NCBI GenBank assembly: GCA_016722505.1
Contig: JADKJH010000001.1
Location: 1,054,001 to 1,118,000, forward strand
Length of the DNA stretch: 64,000 bases
From: Holophagaceae bacterium
Lineage (GTDB): Bacteria > Acidobacteriota > Holophagae > Holophagales > Holophagaceae
Reading direction: 5' to 3'
The notes under the pieces are model-generated. The model was given only the letters and a program-made list of their open reading frames with translations. It was not told where the DNA came from and searched no databases. How positions within the stretch are numbered: position 1 is the first letter of the stretch; every line of letters starts with the position of its first letter. The position numbers and the translations under genes were made by a program. This document shows positions 55,194 to 63,741 of this stretch, in pieces.

Positions 55194-56261
55194 ATGCAAA
55201 ACCCACCTCAAAAAATCGCAGTCGTGATGGCCGGGGGCAAGGGCACCCGTTTCTGGCCCCGGTCCCGGTCACAGCGTCCGAAGCAATTCCTGGCTATCGC
55301 TGGCAAAGAAACACTGTTGCATCAGACGGTGCACCGGCTGGATGGCCTTTTCGAGCCGCGGCATATCTTCGTGGTCACCACCCGCGAACTGGCGGACGAA
55401 ACTCGAGCGATGCTCCCCGGGCTTCCGCCGGAAAACATCCTGGTGGAGCCCGAAGGCCGCAACACCGCGCCCTGCCTGGCGTTGAGCCTTGTGGAAATCG
55501 AGCGGCGCATCCCTGATGGCGTGATGGTGGTGCTTAGCGCCGATCATTGGATTGGGGATACCGAAGCGTTCATCCAGGACGTTGAAACGGCGGTGGATCA
55601 TGCCGCGTCCACCGGAGAACTGGTGGTTTTCGGCATCAAGCCCACCTATCCCGAAACAGGCTATGGCTATATCGAGGTCGGTGGCACCGAAGGCGATGGC
55701 GTACAGAAAGTCCTGGCTTTCCGCGAAAAACCGCCCATGGAAATGGCGCTGCAATACCTTCAATCAGGCCGCCACTATTGGAATGCTGGCATGTTTGTAT
55801 GGACGCTTGGGGATTTACGCAAAGGGCTGCTGCAGCATTGTCCGGATGTGCTCGCTCCTTTGGATGGATGGACAAGCCAGGGCGCCGATGAAGCGGCCCT
55901 GCCCGTTATTTATGGACGATTGCCGCAACTCGCCATCGATGTCGCGCTCATGGAGAAGGCCCAGAACGTGGCGCTTGTCTCCACGCATTTCCGCTGGTCC
56001 GATGTGGGCTCGTGGCCTGCCGCCGTTGAATTCCAGGAACCGGATTCAAACGGCAATGTAGTGCAGGGCCAGTCCATTTTGCTCGACGTGAAAAACTCCG
56101 CATTCTTCGGCGGCACCAGGCTTATCGCTGCCAGCGGCGTGAGCGATCTCATCGTCGTGGACGAGCCCGATGCCCTGCTCATCTGCCACCGTGACAAGGC
56201 CCAATCCGTAAAACAAATTGTTGAACGGCTGAAACAAGAGGGGCGGGAAGACCTACTTTAA
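55194..56261 (+). CDS. manC: Mannose-1-phosphate guanylyltransferase
   Basis: 355 residues. Nucleotidyltransferase motif AGGKGTRFWPRSR (about 13-25), FLAIAGKETLL, EPEGRNTAPCLAL, FREKPP and WNAGMFVW, and VSTHFRWSDVGSW. It makes GDP-mannose from mannose-1-phosphate and GTP. It lacks the C-terminal phosphomannose isomerase domain of bifunctional forms. It follows pfkA. Confidence 0.92.
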   Translation: MQNPPQKIAVVMAGGKGTRFWPRSRSQRPKQFLAIAGKETLLHQTVHRLDGLFEPRHIFVVTTRELADETRAMLPGLPPENILVEPEGRNTAPCLALSLVEIERRIPDGVMVVLSADHWIGDTEAFIQDVETAVDHAASTGELVVFGIKPTYPETGYGYIEVGGTEGDGVQKVLAFREKPPMEMALQYLQSGRHYWNAGMFVWTLGDLRKGLLQHCPDVLAPLDGWTSQGADEAALPVIYGRLPQLAIDVALMEKAQNVALVSTHFRWSDVGSWPAAVEFQEPDSNGNVVQGQSILLDVKNSAFFGGTRLIAASGVSDLIVVDEPDALLICHRDKAQSVKQIVERLKQEGREDLL

Positions 56262-56365
56262 GCGCCAGGCGCTGTCAGGCATGCAAGGGTGCTCGGTGCG
56301 CCTTGAGGTACGAGCGAAGCTGGCCGCTTGCGGTCGCAGGACTCAACCCCACAGCCTCGCGCCAT

Positions 56366-56836
56366 TTATCGGCCCGCCATGGGAAGGGTCTGGGAATTTA
56401 TTGGTAGGTGCGAAGCCTTGAATTGTTCTTTCGCCCTCCAGGCCCCATAAACCAGCATGGCTGTGGTCAGCACTATGATTCCCGCCCGGAAGACAATGGT
56501 CCCTTTCCCGCCAGTTATTGCTGGAAAGCGGCGGTTCAGCGCGGGTGCCGCCACCCCCGCCAGCACCGTTGCATAGAGCGGAAACGAAAAGGGGTTGAAG
56601 CTCCAGGCATCCCGGAAATGCCCGTGGGAAATGGAACAGAAGGCGCGCGTGAGCCCGCAGCTGGGACAAGGCAGACCCGTGAGCGAATGAAAGGCGCAGG
56701 TATCAATTCCGGGGAAGCCTCCGGCCGGAAGCGCAAAACTCGCCACCAGGATCGCCAAGCTGGCCAGCGATAAAAGAACCGCGCCATCGGAGAAACGGAA
56801 TCCCCCTTTGGCGCGGTGAGCTTCTAAAGATGGCAT
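56366..56836 (-). CDS. DUF2752 membrane protein
   Basis: 156 residues and three helices. The family mark is CPSCGLTRAFCSISHG near the middle, with ATGxPCPxCGxTR-like spacing. Function of the family is unknown. It is the last gene of a minus-strand cluster of small membrane proteins (56366-59311). Confidence 0.85.
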   Translation of the reverse strand: MPSLEAHRAKGGFRFSDGAVLLSLASLAILVASFALPAGGFPGIDTCAFHSLTGLPCPSCGLTRAFCSISHGHFRDAWSFNPFSFPLYATVLAGVAAPALNRRFPAITGGKGTIVFRAGIIVLTTAMLVYGAWRAKEQFKASHLPINSQTLPMAGR

Positions 56837-56837
56837 G

Positions 56838-57251
56838 TCAGCCTTGGAAGGCGGCCTTGACCTCGGGCTTCAAGAGCACGATCAGGGCCCAGATTCCCAA
56901 AGGGAGACCCAGCAGGCAACAAGGGGAGATGCATGGAATCATGGCCAGAATGGCGGCGGCCATAGCAAAGCCATGGCTCTCGGCATTCTTCATTTTGGAA
57001 GCGCCCATGAAGACCACCACCGCCATGGCAAGGCCGATGACGTTCACCACGGCGCCAACGCCGCCGGAAAGCATATTGGGCATCCCGCGGCTGCCGCTCA
57101 TTGCGGCGCCCATGCCCGCACCAAGGAGGTTCAACACCAGGCTCAACGCCTGCCAGGCAGCGCCTATGCCTGCAGTGGCCATCAGGCCGATGGCGGGTCC
57201 CTTGAGCTGATCCATGGCCGCGGCGCGGTTGCCATCAAGTTCATAATTCAC
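56838..57251 (-). CDS. Small membrane protein
   Basis: 137 residues and four hydrophobic segments (GLMATAGIGAAWQALSLVL, GGVGAVVNVIGLAMAVVVF, FAMAAAILAMIPCI, LLGLPLGIWALIVLL). The SPCCLLGLPLG motif and the closing KPEVKAAFQ resemble the tails of small DUF-type membrane proteins. It is one base upstream of the DUF2752 gene. Function unknown. Confidence 0.65.
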   Translation of the reverse strand: MNYELDGNRAAAMDQLKGPAIGLMATAGIGAAWQALSLVLNLLGAGMGAAMSGSRGMPNMLSGGVGAVVNVIGLAMAVVVFMGASKMKNAESHGFAMAAAILAMIPCISPCCLLGLPLGIWALIVLLKPEVKAAFQG

Positions 57252-57269
57252 GATCTCTCCAGCGGAAGA

Positions 57270-57737
57270 TTACCGATCCACCTTGATGACTTCCGATTTG
57301 GCGATCATGTCACTCAGGCTGATGCGCTCGTCGCCCTTGATCGCTAAAACGATGAGGTTCAACGCGAAGAAATTGCCGAACTGGCGAAGGATCGCCGGCA
57401 GCAGTTCCAATCGGCCGCTGGGGTTGCCCAAAGGCACCACGCGGAGCTTTTGCATTTTCTTGCCGATGCTTGCGCCATTCTTCGAGACGCAGTACGGGAT
57501 GAAATAGAAGGTGTAGGCGACTTGGACGACCAGATGGATGAGGCTCAGCGCGCAACCGGCAATGCACCCGAGGAACGGTATGAAAGCCAAAACCATCTGG
57601 ATGACCCAGAATGCAACAGCAATGATGATCGCCGGAACGATGTCAATAAGCGTGGCGACAAGGCGATCGACCAATTCTCCCCGTTGGCCCGTGGGCACGG
57701 CGTCATCGGGAATCGGGGGAAGGTAGGCTTCGAGCAT
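57270..57737 (-). CDS. RDD-family membrane protein
   Basis: 155 residues. RDD domain: GQRGELVDRLVATLIDIVPA with the Arg-Asp pattern, then helices and YFIPYCVSKNGASIGKKMQKLRV. The opening PPIPDDAVPTG and the end KSEVIKVDR match the RDD part of the 58169 gene, so the two are paralogues. Possible ion transport is reported for some RDD proteins; not established here. Confidence 0.85.
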   Translation of the reverse strand: MLEAYLPPIPDDAVPTGQRGELVDRLVATLIDIVPAIIIAVAFWVIQMVLAFIPFLGCIAGCALSLIHLVVQVAYTFYFIPYCVSKNGASIGKKMQKLRVVPLGNPSGRLELLPAILRQFGNFFALNLIVLAIKGDERISLSDMIAKSEVIKVDR

Positions 57738-57791
57738 GGCTGCTCCTTTCTATATTGAACCGCGCCGGTGATCTGTTGGGGCCGGATGGAT

Positions 57792-58112
57792 CTAGGCCTT
57801 GGAGCAGGTGGCGGTCTTGTCGACCATGCTGATGATCTTGAAAAGCATGGGCATGGAGTATTCGTTCTCAGGGATCGTTTCTCCGGAGTGCAGTCGTTCC
57901 GCAGTCTGATAGGCATCAATGATGCTCAGGATGGAGATGATGATGCCCGGAAGGAGGCAAAGGATGGAACCTACGATGGCGGCGATCAAAGTGAAGAGCC
58001 ATTTCCGCTGCTGACCGTTGATGACCATGTGGCCGATACCGAAGACCAGCCAGGTCAACAGGGCGGCAACTACAGGGTTTGCATCGGGTTTGCTGATGGT
58101 GTTCTGGCTCAC
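57792..58112 (-). CDS. TM2-like small membrane protein
   Basis: 106 residues. Two to three helices with GIGHMVINGQQRKWLFTLIA, the pattern of TM2-type proteins, and IDAYQTAERLHSGE after the last helix. It is in the FHA/RDD cluster. Function unknown. Confidence 0.7.
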   Translation of the reverse strand: MSQNTISKPDANPVVAALLTWLVFGIGHMVINGQQRKWLFTLIAAIVGSILCLLPGIIISILSIIDAYQTAERLHSGETIPENEYSMPMLFKIISMVDKTATCSKA

Positions 58113-58168
58113 TTTGGCCTCCGGAAAATGGGCTCAAGGGCCCAAGGTTACAAACGAACTATCGATAT

Positions 58169-59311
58169 CTAACGATCTACTTTGATGACAATGGTTTTAG
58201 TAATCATGTCATGAACCGCTTTTCGCTCGGCACCAAATATCAGCAGGTAGCCGAAGGTGAAATTCGCGATGTGGCAGATCTGGCGGATGAGGGCTTGGCC
58301 GAAGGTCAATCGGCCGTAGGGATCGTCCTCGGGCACGATGCGCAGCTTCATCATCTTTTTGCCGATGGTGGCGCCGTGCTTGGAGACGCATCTTGGTATG
58401 AAATACAGGAAATACCCAAAGATCGCGGCCATGTAAAGAAGCATGCCAAGCATGGCTCCCAGGCAGCCCAGGAAGGGAACATATCGGGCGAGTATGCCCG
58501 TAAGAACCGAGATAATGACCACCACGATGATGATCGGAATCATAACGGCGCCGTCAATAACCGCCGCGATAAGCCGCGTCACGAAATCCCCGCGCTCGCC
58601 CGTGGGCTGGGCGTCATCGGGAATGGGCGGCAGGAACTTGCCAAGGAAACCTGCGGATTGCGCCACTGGGGCGGCGGGAATGCCACCATGAACGACCGGG
58701 GCGGGTGCTGGGTACGGCCGCGCTGGCGTGGCAATCGGTAGGGGCATGGAACCAGGCCGGGCCGCAGCTCCGGGATCCGTGAAATGGCCGAATTCAGGCG
58801 CCCTGGATTCAGGCATGACCTGCACCGGCGCCGGAGTCGTGGCGGTTGGCGACTGCGGCACCACCGGCGCGGGTGGAGCCGGCGGCGGCGGGGGCGCTGG
58901 CATGGCGGGAGGGCCTGACGGCACGCCGGAAGTTCCATGCACCTGGGCCATCTGGTCCGGGCTCATGCGGACGGTGCCAGTGGCCGCAGGTTCCATACGC
59001 TGGACGGCGACCGTGGCATTTTCCTGGGTCGGATCCATGAACGTGATCTGGATCTGGCCGAGCGTGACTCGGTCACCATCTCTCAGCGGGGAAGTTTGAA
59101 CCCGGCTGCCGTTCAGCAGCACGCCGTTGCTGCTTTGCAGATCCTGGACCTCATAACCGTTGGCCGTCAGCCGGATCACTGCATGATGGCGGGAGATGCT
59201 CGGATCCGCCAAACGCAACGTGTTGTCCAGCTCTCTTCCTATGTGGACCTCGTTGTCCACCATCTCGAATTCACGAACCCCAGCACTTTCGTGCACCAGA
59301 AGTTTTGCCAT
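58169..59311 (-). CDS. FHA-RDD fusion protein
   Basis: 380 residues from ATG 59311 with GAGGG upstream. The FHA domain (about 1-95) has HIGRELDNTLRLADPSISRH, SSNGVLLNGS and other strands. A Pro/Ala-rich linker (about 115-220) leads to an RDD membrane domain (PPIPDDAQPTGERGDF) with three to four helices. FHA domains bind phosphothreonine, so this protein could link a Ser/Thr kinase signal to a membrane channel or transporter. A Ser/Thr kinase gene lies at 10955, but the link is inference. It is divergent from an MglA-like GTPase gene. Confidence 0.85.
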   Translation of the reverse strand: MAKLLVHESAGVREFEMVDNEVHIGRELDNTLRLADPSISRHHAVIRLTANGYEVQDLQSSNGVLLNGSRVQTSPLRDGDRVTLGQIQITFMDPTQENATVAVQRMEPAATGTVRMSPDQMAQVHGTSGVPSGPPAMPAPPPPPAPPAPVVPQSPTATTPAPVQVMPESRAPEFGHFTDPGAAARPGSMPLPIATPARPYPAPAPVVHGGIPAAPVAQSAGFLGKFLPPIPDDAQPTGERGDFVTRLIAAVIDGAVMIPIIIVVVIISVLTGILARYVPFLGCLGAMLGMLLYMAAIFGYFLYFIPRCVSKHGATIGKKMMKLRIVPEDDPYGRLTFGQALIRQICHIANFTFGYLLIFGAERKAVHDMITKTIVIKVDR

Positions 59312-59497
59312 GATGCCCTCAGATAAGCTTGATTTGATGCTGAAGTGTAGTTGGGCTGCGGCTGGGATGCAAAGGGGAAGCGAACTTTCCTGAACATGTT
59401 TCAGGAGCCCTGGTCCCCATCTTGTCTCAAAAGCTTGACCTAGGGCCATATCCTGCACCAATCTTGCGGAAACGAACCCCCGACCCCCGGAGGCAGC

Positions 59498-60409
59498 ATG
59501 GTCCTCTTCAATGCGGCCACCAAAGAGCTCACGGCCAAGATCGTCTACTACGGCCCAGGACTCTGCGGAAAGACCACGAATCTCCAGAAAATCTATGATT
59601 CCCTTCCCGGTGATGGGCGGGGAAAGATGTTGAGCCTAGCCACCCAGACCGACCGCACGCTGTTCTTCGATTTCCTGCCCATCGAGCTGGGCACCATCCG
59701 GGGCATGAAAACGCGCATCCAGTTGTATACGGTGCCCGGACAGGTCTTCTACGATGCCACCCGGAAACTAGTCTTGCGCGGCGCCGATGCCGTGGTGTTC
59801 GTGGCGGATTCCCAGGCCCCAGCGCTGCTGACGAACAAGGAGAGTTTTCAGAATCTCATTGAGAACCTGAAGGACCAGGGCACGGACCTGGAAAAGATTC
59901 CCCATGTCATCCAATGGAATAAACGCGACACCCCCAACGCGCTTCCAGTGGAGACGCTCGAAAAAGAGATCAACCGCTATCACGTGCCCACCTTCGAGGC
60001 CTGTGCCATGAAGGGCGAGGGCGTACGGGAAACTCTTTCCGGCGTCGCCAAGCTGGTGCTGAAATACCTTGCGGATAAATACGGCGGAGGAGTGGTTGAA
60101 GCTCCGGCCCTAGCGGCCATGGCCGCCATGACGACGCCCGCCCCCACGCCCACGCCCGATGTTCCGCCCCCGCCCAAAGAAGAATCCAAGCCCCTGGAAG
60201 TAGAGGAGCTTTCCGCGGGCGAAATGATCGAAGAGTTGGAAGAAGCGCCGATCGCCACCATGGGTGGCGGCATGCCCGGCGACGTTGCTCCCATCCATGT
60301 GCCCCACACCCCCAACGTGAGCACCGTGGAAGTTCCCGTCGTGCTGGACCGCAGCCTGTTCAGCGGAGATTCCCCCGTGGAGATCCGGCTGAAGTTGTAC
60401 ATCAAGTGA
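59498..60409 (+). CDS. MglA-like GTPase with C-terminal extension
   Basis: 303 residues. The GTPase half (1-195) is very similar to mglA at 37724: YGPGLCGKTTN, TLFFDFLP, VPGQVFYDATRKL, WNKRD. The C-terminal 100 residues are Pro-rich (PTPTPDVPPPPKEESK), then acidic and hydrophobic (GEMIEELEE, VEVPVVLDRSLF). No MglB is beside it, so partner proteins may differ. The divergent neighbour is the FHA-RDD gene. Confidence 0.88.
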   Translation: MVLFNAATKELTAKIVYYGPGLCGKTTNLQKIYDSLPGDGRGKMLSLATQTDRTLFFDFLPIELGTIRGMKTRIQLYTVPGQVFYDATRKLVLRGADAVVFVADSQAPALLTNKESFQNLIENLKDQGTDLEKIPHVIQWNKRDTPNALPVETLEKEINRYHVPTFEACAMKGEGVRETLSGVAKLVLKYLADKYGGGVVEAPALAAMAAMTTPAPTPTPDVPPPPKEESKPLEVEELSAGEMIEELEEAPIATMGGGMPGDVAPIHVPHTPNVSTVEVPVVLDRSLFSGDSPVEIRLKLYIK

Positions 60410-60482
60410 GGTACGAGGTTCGTGGTGCCAGGTGTGGGCTATGAGCCATGAGCCAACAGCTCAAACCTCGTAGCTGTCAGCC

Positions 60483-61481
60483 ATGAGCCGCTATTCGAAA
60501 CAGCGCATTTTCCTGGGCCGCGAAGCCGACGCGCTTTTACGGACTAAGCGCGTGGCCGTCGTGGGGCTCGGCGCGCTGGGCTCGGTGATCGCGCCCTGGC
60601 TCGCGCGAGCGGGCGTGGGGCATCTGACGCTGATCGACCGGGATCTGGTGGAACGCAGCAATCTGCAGCGGCAACTTCTGTACACCGAAGATGACCTCGG
60701 CCAGCCCAAGGCAGAGGTGGCAATGGCAAGGCTTTCTCGGGCTAATCCCGAGATCGGATTGCAGGCCATGGTGGCGGATCTCACATCCGGAAACACACGT
60801 GAACTGCTTTCCGGCTTCGACCTGATCTGCGATGGAACGGACAATTTCGAGGCCCGGTTCCTGATCAACGACATGGCCATCCTCACCGGAACGCCCTGGA
60901 TCTACACCGGGGCCATCGGCGCCGAAGGCGTGGTATGGCCCATCTGCCCGCCCCACACGCCCTGCCTGCGCTGCCTCATCGAAGAACCTCCCGCTTTTGG
61001 CGACGTGGACACCTGCGACACGGCTGGCGTGCTGGGCCCCGCCGTGGGCGTCATCGCCTCCTGGGCTTCGATGGAGGCGCTAAAAATCCTCACAGGCAAA
61101 GCACCCGCTCGTAAACTGGTCCGCTTCAATCTCTGGGAGGACGAACGCCAGATCCTGCATCCGCCTAAATCCCGTTGCCCCTACTGCACCGCTAAAATCA
61201 CGGAGTTCCTGGATTCGCGATGGACGATGAAAGCCTCCGAGCTTTGCGGCCTGGAGGGTGTGCAGATCCGCGTGAACCCACCGGGCAGGCTCGATTTCGA
61301 TGCGCTTCAACCGAGACTGGAAGCCCGCAGCGGACGCGAGTGGAAACAGCGTGGCATGACCCTCAAAGGCTACGAGGGCGCGTGGGACATCACGCTTTTC
61401 CGGGATGGCCGCGCCTTGATTCATGGCGCCATCACGCCGGAACGAGCGCGAAGCTGGTACACCGAAGTGGTGGGCTGCTGA
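60483..61481 (+). CDS. MoeB/ThiF-like adenylyltransferase with extra C-terminal region
   Basis: 332 residues. E1-like fold: VVGLGALGSVIAPWLARAGV, RDLVERSNLQRQ, CDGTDNFEARFLIND. Catalytic Cys in DTCDTAG and zinc ligands CLRC and CPYC. About 80 extra residues (255-332) look like none of the usual rhodanese domain. It activates a sulfur-carrier protein (MoaD or ThiS). It shares one base with the next gene. With moaA and thiC in the window, either pathway fits. Confidence 0.88.
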   Translation: MSRYSKQRIFLGREADALLRTKRVAVVGLGALGSVIAPWLARAGVGHLTLIDRDLVERSNLQRQLLYTEDDLGQPKAEVAMARLSRANPEIGLQAMVADLTSGNTRELLSGFDLICDGTDNFEARFLINDMAILTGTPWIYTGAIGAEGVVWPICPPHTPCLRCLIEEPPAFGDVDTCDTAGVLGPAVGVIASWASMEALKILTGKAPARKLVRFNLWEDERQILHPPKSRCPYCTAKITEFLDSRWTMKASELCGLEGVQIRVNPPGRLDFDALQPRLEARSGREWKQRGMTLKGYEGAWDITLFRDGRALIHGAITPERARSWYTEVVGC

Positions 61482-62083
61482 TGCGCATCCTTCTCGCTTC
61501 CCGCAACCCGGGCAAGCTCCGGGAATTTTCGGGCCTGCTTCCAGATTTCACGCTCCTCCCCTGGCCCACCGATGCGCCAGAGATTCCGGAGGATGGCGCC
61601 TTTTTCCGCGACAATGCGGGTCAGAAGGCATCCTTCGCATGTGACTGGTGGCAAGGCAACGGTGCCGGATCCGTGGATGCCGTGCTCGCGGATGATTCTG
61701 GACTTTGCGTGGATGCGCTGTGGGGAGGCCCCGGCGTGCTTTCTGCACGCTTCGCGAGCGGCCTTCCGAACGATGAGAAAAACCGCAGGCTGCTCGCCAT
61801 GCTGCCACCGGACGCCGTGCGGACAGCCCGCTTTGTGTGCGTGCTGGCTTTCATGCCAATGCCCTCATCTGTGTTGCGGTTCTTCGAAGCCAGCGTCGAG
61901 GGTTCTCTGGCCATGGAGCCCCGCGGGCAGCACGGTTTCGGTTATGACCCGATCTTCATGCCCGACGGTTTTGATCAAACCTTTGGAGAGCTATCAAATG
62001 ATGTGAAGGCCAGTCTCAGTCATCGAGCAAAGGCGGCCCAGGCTCTGCGGGAAGCTCTGGCAAATCTGGCAATGGGACGCTGA
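61481..62083 (+). CDS. rdgB: Non-canonical purine NTP pyrophosphatase
   Basis: 200 residues from ATG 61481, overlapping the MoeB-like stop. It begins MRILLASRNPGKLREF and has FRDNAGQKA, LADDSGLCVDAL, GPGVLSARFAS and HGFGYDPIFMP. It hydrolyses ITP, dITP and XTP to clear the nucleotide pool. Its last 68 bases overlap the convergent 62016 gene. Confidence 0.94.
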   Translation: MRILLASRNPGKLREFSGLLPDFTLLPWPTDAPEIPEDGAFFRDNAGQKASFACDWWQGNGAGSVDAVLADDSGLCVDALWGGPGVLSARFASGLPNDEKNRRLLAMLPPDAVRTARFVCVLAFMPMPSSVLRFFEASVEGSLAMEPRGQHGFGYDPIFMPDGFDQTFGELSNDVKASLSHRAKAAQALREALANLAMGR

Positions 62084-62501
62084 AGCCCCCTTCTCGAAGG
62101 GCGATGGCCCGCTGGTAGGCAAGCAGCACCGCCGTGCGCACCCGCAGATAACTGGTGTCGGTGACCTTGGAAGCGAAACTCAAGGTGGACACCACGTACC
62201 ATCCGCCAGCCGGCAATTGCTGCGGAGCGCTCAGCTGGATCTTAGGAGGCAGGATCGCTGATGAGCTTCCCTCCCGCAGATCCAAGGAGATCTTTTCGGA
62301 CCAGGCCTGGAGCGGCTCCACCAGCAGGGCCGCGGCCTCTTCCGTGTCGGCCGACACGCGCCCGTACAGCGTGAAGAAAAGCCGCATCTGGGGCGGTTCG
62401 ATGCTCGAATTCAGAAAGCCCGCCATGCTGGCGATCTGCTGGAAATCCTTCTGCAGCGCGAGCAATTTGGGACTGGGTTGAAGGGGTTGCCGTGTAGCCA
62501 T
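62016..62501 (-). CDS. Hypothetical protein overlapping rdgB
   Basis: 161 residues from ATG 62501 (TTG 62504 also possible). Soluble, alpha/beta, no signal peptide; the middle has VSADTEEAAALLVEPLQAWS and LPAGGWYVVSTLSFASKV. Its 3' end overlaps the rdgB 3' end by 68 bases, tail to tail. I do not recognise the family. The strong coding look of the non-overlapping part supports it. Confidence 0.6.
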   Translation of the reverse strand: MATRQPLQPSPKLLALQKDFQQIASMAGFLNSSIEPPQMRLFFTLYGRVSADTEEAAALLVEPLQAWSEKISLDLREGSSSAILPPKIQLSAPQQLPAGGWYVVSTLSFASKVTDTSYLRVRTAVLLAYQRAIALREGGFSVPLPDLPELPAEPGPPLLDD

Positions 62502-62620
62502 CAAATTAAGAGTGTCACGAACCGGTAGAGGACGTTACCAAATAGCCGTGCTGCCACCGCAGATGGGCTGGGTTTAATTTTCTTGCAACAGCCTTTCCGG
62601 CGCCCGGCCATCATGATCTG

Positions 62621-63199
62621 GTGATTCCCTTATACCTGATGAGACACGGCCCCACGGAGGGTTCCAGCCTTGGCGCACCGCTGGGGCGGATGGATCTTCC
62701 GGTGAGTGATGCAGGGCTTCTTGCCTGGCCGGCCGTCAAGCAGGAGTTATTGGCTTCAGGCATCCAGCGGGTGCTCACCTCGGATTTGGCACGAGCAAGG
62801 ATCCATGCGCTTGACTTGGGGCTGCCCACGCTGGTGCTGCCGGACCTCGGCGAACAGGATTTCGGCGCCTGGGAGGGTATTCCGTGGAGCGACATCAAAG
62901 GCGCCGAGCCCTTTTTCGCCAATCCCGTGATGGGGACGCCGCCAAGTGGCGAAAGCTTCGCCCATTGCGCCAGCCGTGCCCTATTGGCATTTCAGGGTGC
63001 GATCGAGGGTGAGGCGCCAACGCTGGTCTTCACCCATGGCGGGCCCTTGAGGGCGATCCTTTCCCACTTCATGGGCCTGCCTCTCTATCGGGCCTTGGAC
63101 CTCGCATGGCAGCCTTACGGCATTTCGAAATTGGAGGTCCATGGCTCCAACCGCGCAGTGCTGCGGTACCACAACCGAGCCATGCCGACGAGGCAATAG
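62621..63199 (+). CDS. Histidine-phosphatase-family protein, CobC-like
   Basis: 192 residues from GTG 62621. The RHG motif LMRHGPTE (7-14) and the second His in FTHGGPLRAI mark the family. The acid in LGEQDFGAWEGI is also typical of CobC/PhoE. CobC (alpha-ribazole phosphatase) acts in the last steps of cobalamin assembly; the B12 riboswitch 250 bases downstream makes that function attractive but not proven. Confidence 0.8.
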   Translation: MIPLYLMRHGPTEGSSLGAPLGRMDLPVSDAGLLAWPAVKQELLASGIQRVLTSDLARARIHALDLGLPTLVLPDLGEQDFGAWEGIPWSDIKGAEPFFANPVMGTPPSGESFAHCASRALLAFQGAIEGEAPTLVFTHGGPLRAILSHFMGLPLYRALDLAWQPYGISKLEVHGSNRAVLRYHNRAMPTRQ

Positions 63200-63445
63200 A
63201 TGATAAGCGGTGGGCTGTAGGCAGTGGGTAGTAGGCGGGTCCCAAGGTACGAGTTCCCGGTACTTCTAAAGAAGTCCCAAGTCTCAAGTCCCAAGGTTCA
63301 ATAAGGAGGCGGCCTTAGGCCGCATTAACTTTAGTGCGCCTTTAGCGCCTCCAAACTTGCTTGAGACTTGAGACTTGGGACCTGAGACTCCTCCCATCAC
63401 CCACAGAGGGCTTGCCATCCGCTTCCATCCCTGAAACCCTGAATT
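63200..63445. repeat. Gene-free stretch: repeat family B copy 2 in long inverted repeats
   Basis: No gene is seen. GTCCCAAGTCTCAAGTC (63274-63290) is matched by its reverse complement near 63362-63382. Between them, 63296-63352 is copy 2 of the double-hairpin family (GTTCAATAAGG start, GGCGGCC-TTA-GGCCGC, then GCGCC-TTTA-GCGCC). Further low-complexity GGTACGAG-type words occur at 63245-63260. Confidence 0.75.
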
Positions 63446-63446
63446 T

Positions 63447-63655
63447 CGACAACGTGTGCTGGATGCACGGGAAGCCGGTTAGATTCCGGCGCTGCCCCGC
63501 AACGGTATGCACCCCGCGATACAAATCATTTCGTGGGAGGCCCGGCCCGGAAGCGATCTTCCGGGACCGGCTGGAGCCACTGGCGCGCCGCGCTGGGAAG
63601 ACTCTGGGGAGGTCATCCGACCCCTGCCGCGTGCGAGCCCGGAGACCGATTCAAC
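63447..63655 (+). ncRNA. Cobalamin riboswitch
   Basis: It has the class signature GGGAAGCCGG..AGATTCCGG (63470-63488), GCTGCCCCGCAACGGT (63491-63506), the GAGCCACTG region near 63574, and the B12 box AGCCCGGAGACCGATTC (63636-63652). It sits before a TonB-dependent receptor gene with a start at 63742. It would lower expression when adenosylcobalamin is abundant, by an unknown output mechanism. Confidence 0.9.
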
Positions 63656-63741
63656 ACCAAGACCACCGCCGAGGGAGCGGAGGGATCACGCCACCCGGCG
63701 CAGCCCTCCCTTTCCTCCGCGATTCATGCGTGGAGGCGTGA

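Noticed and set aside
59389..59405. CCTGAA-CATGT-TTCAGG palindrome between the FHA-RDD and MglA-like genes
   Set aside because: Short arms without a T tract or a matching second site; an operator is possible but not supported.
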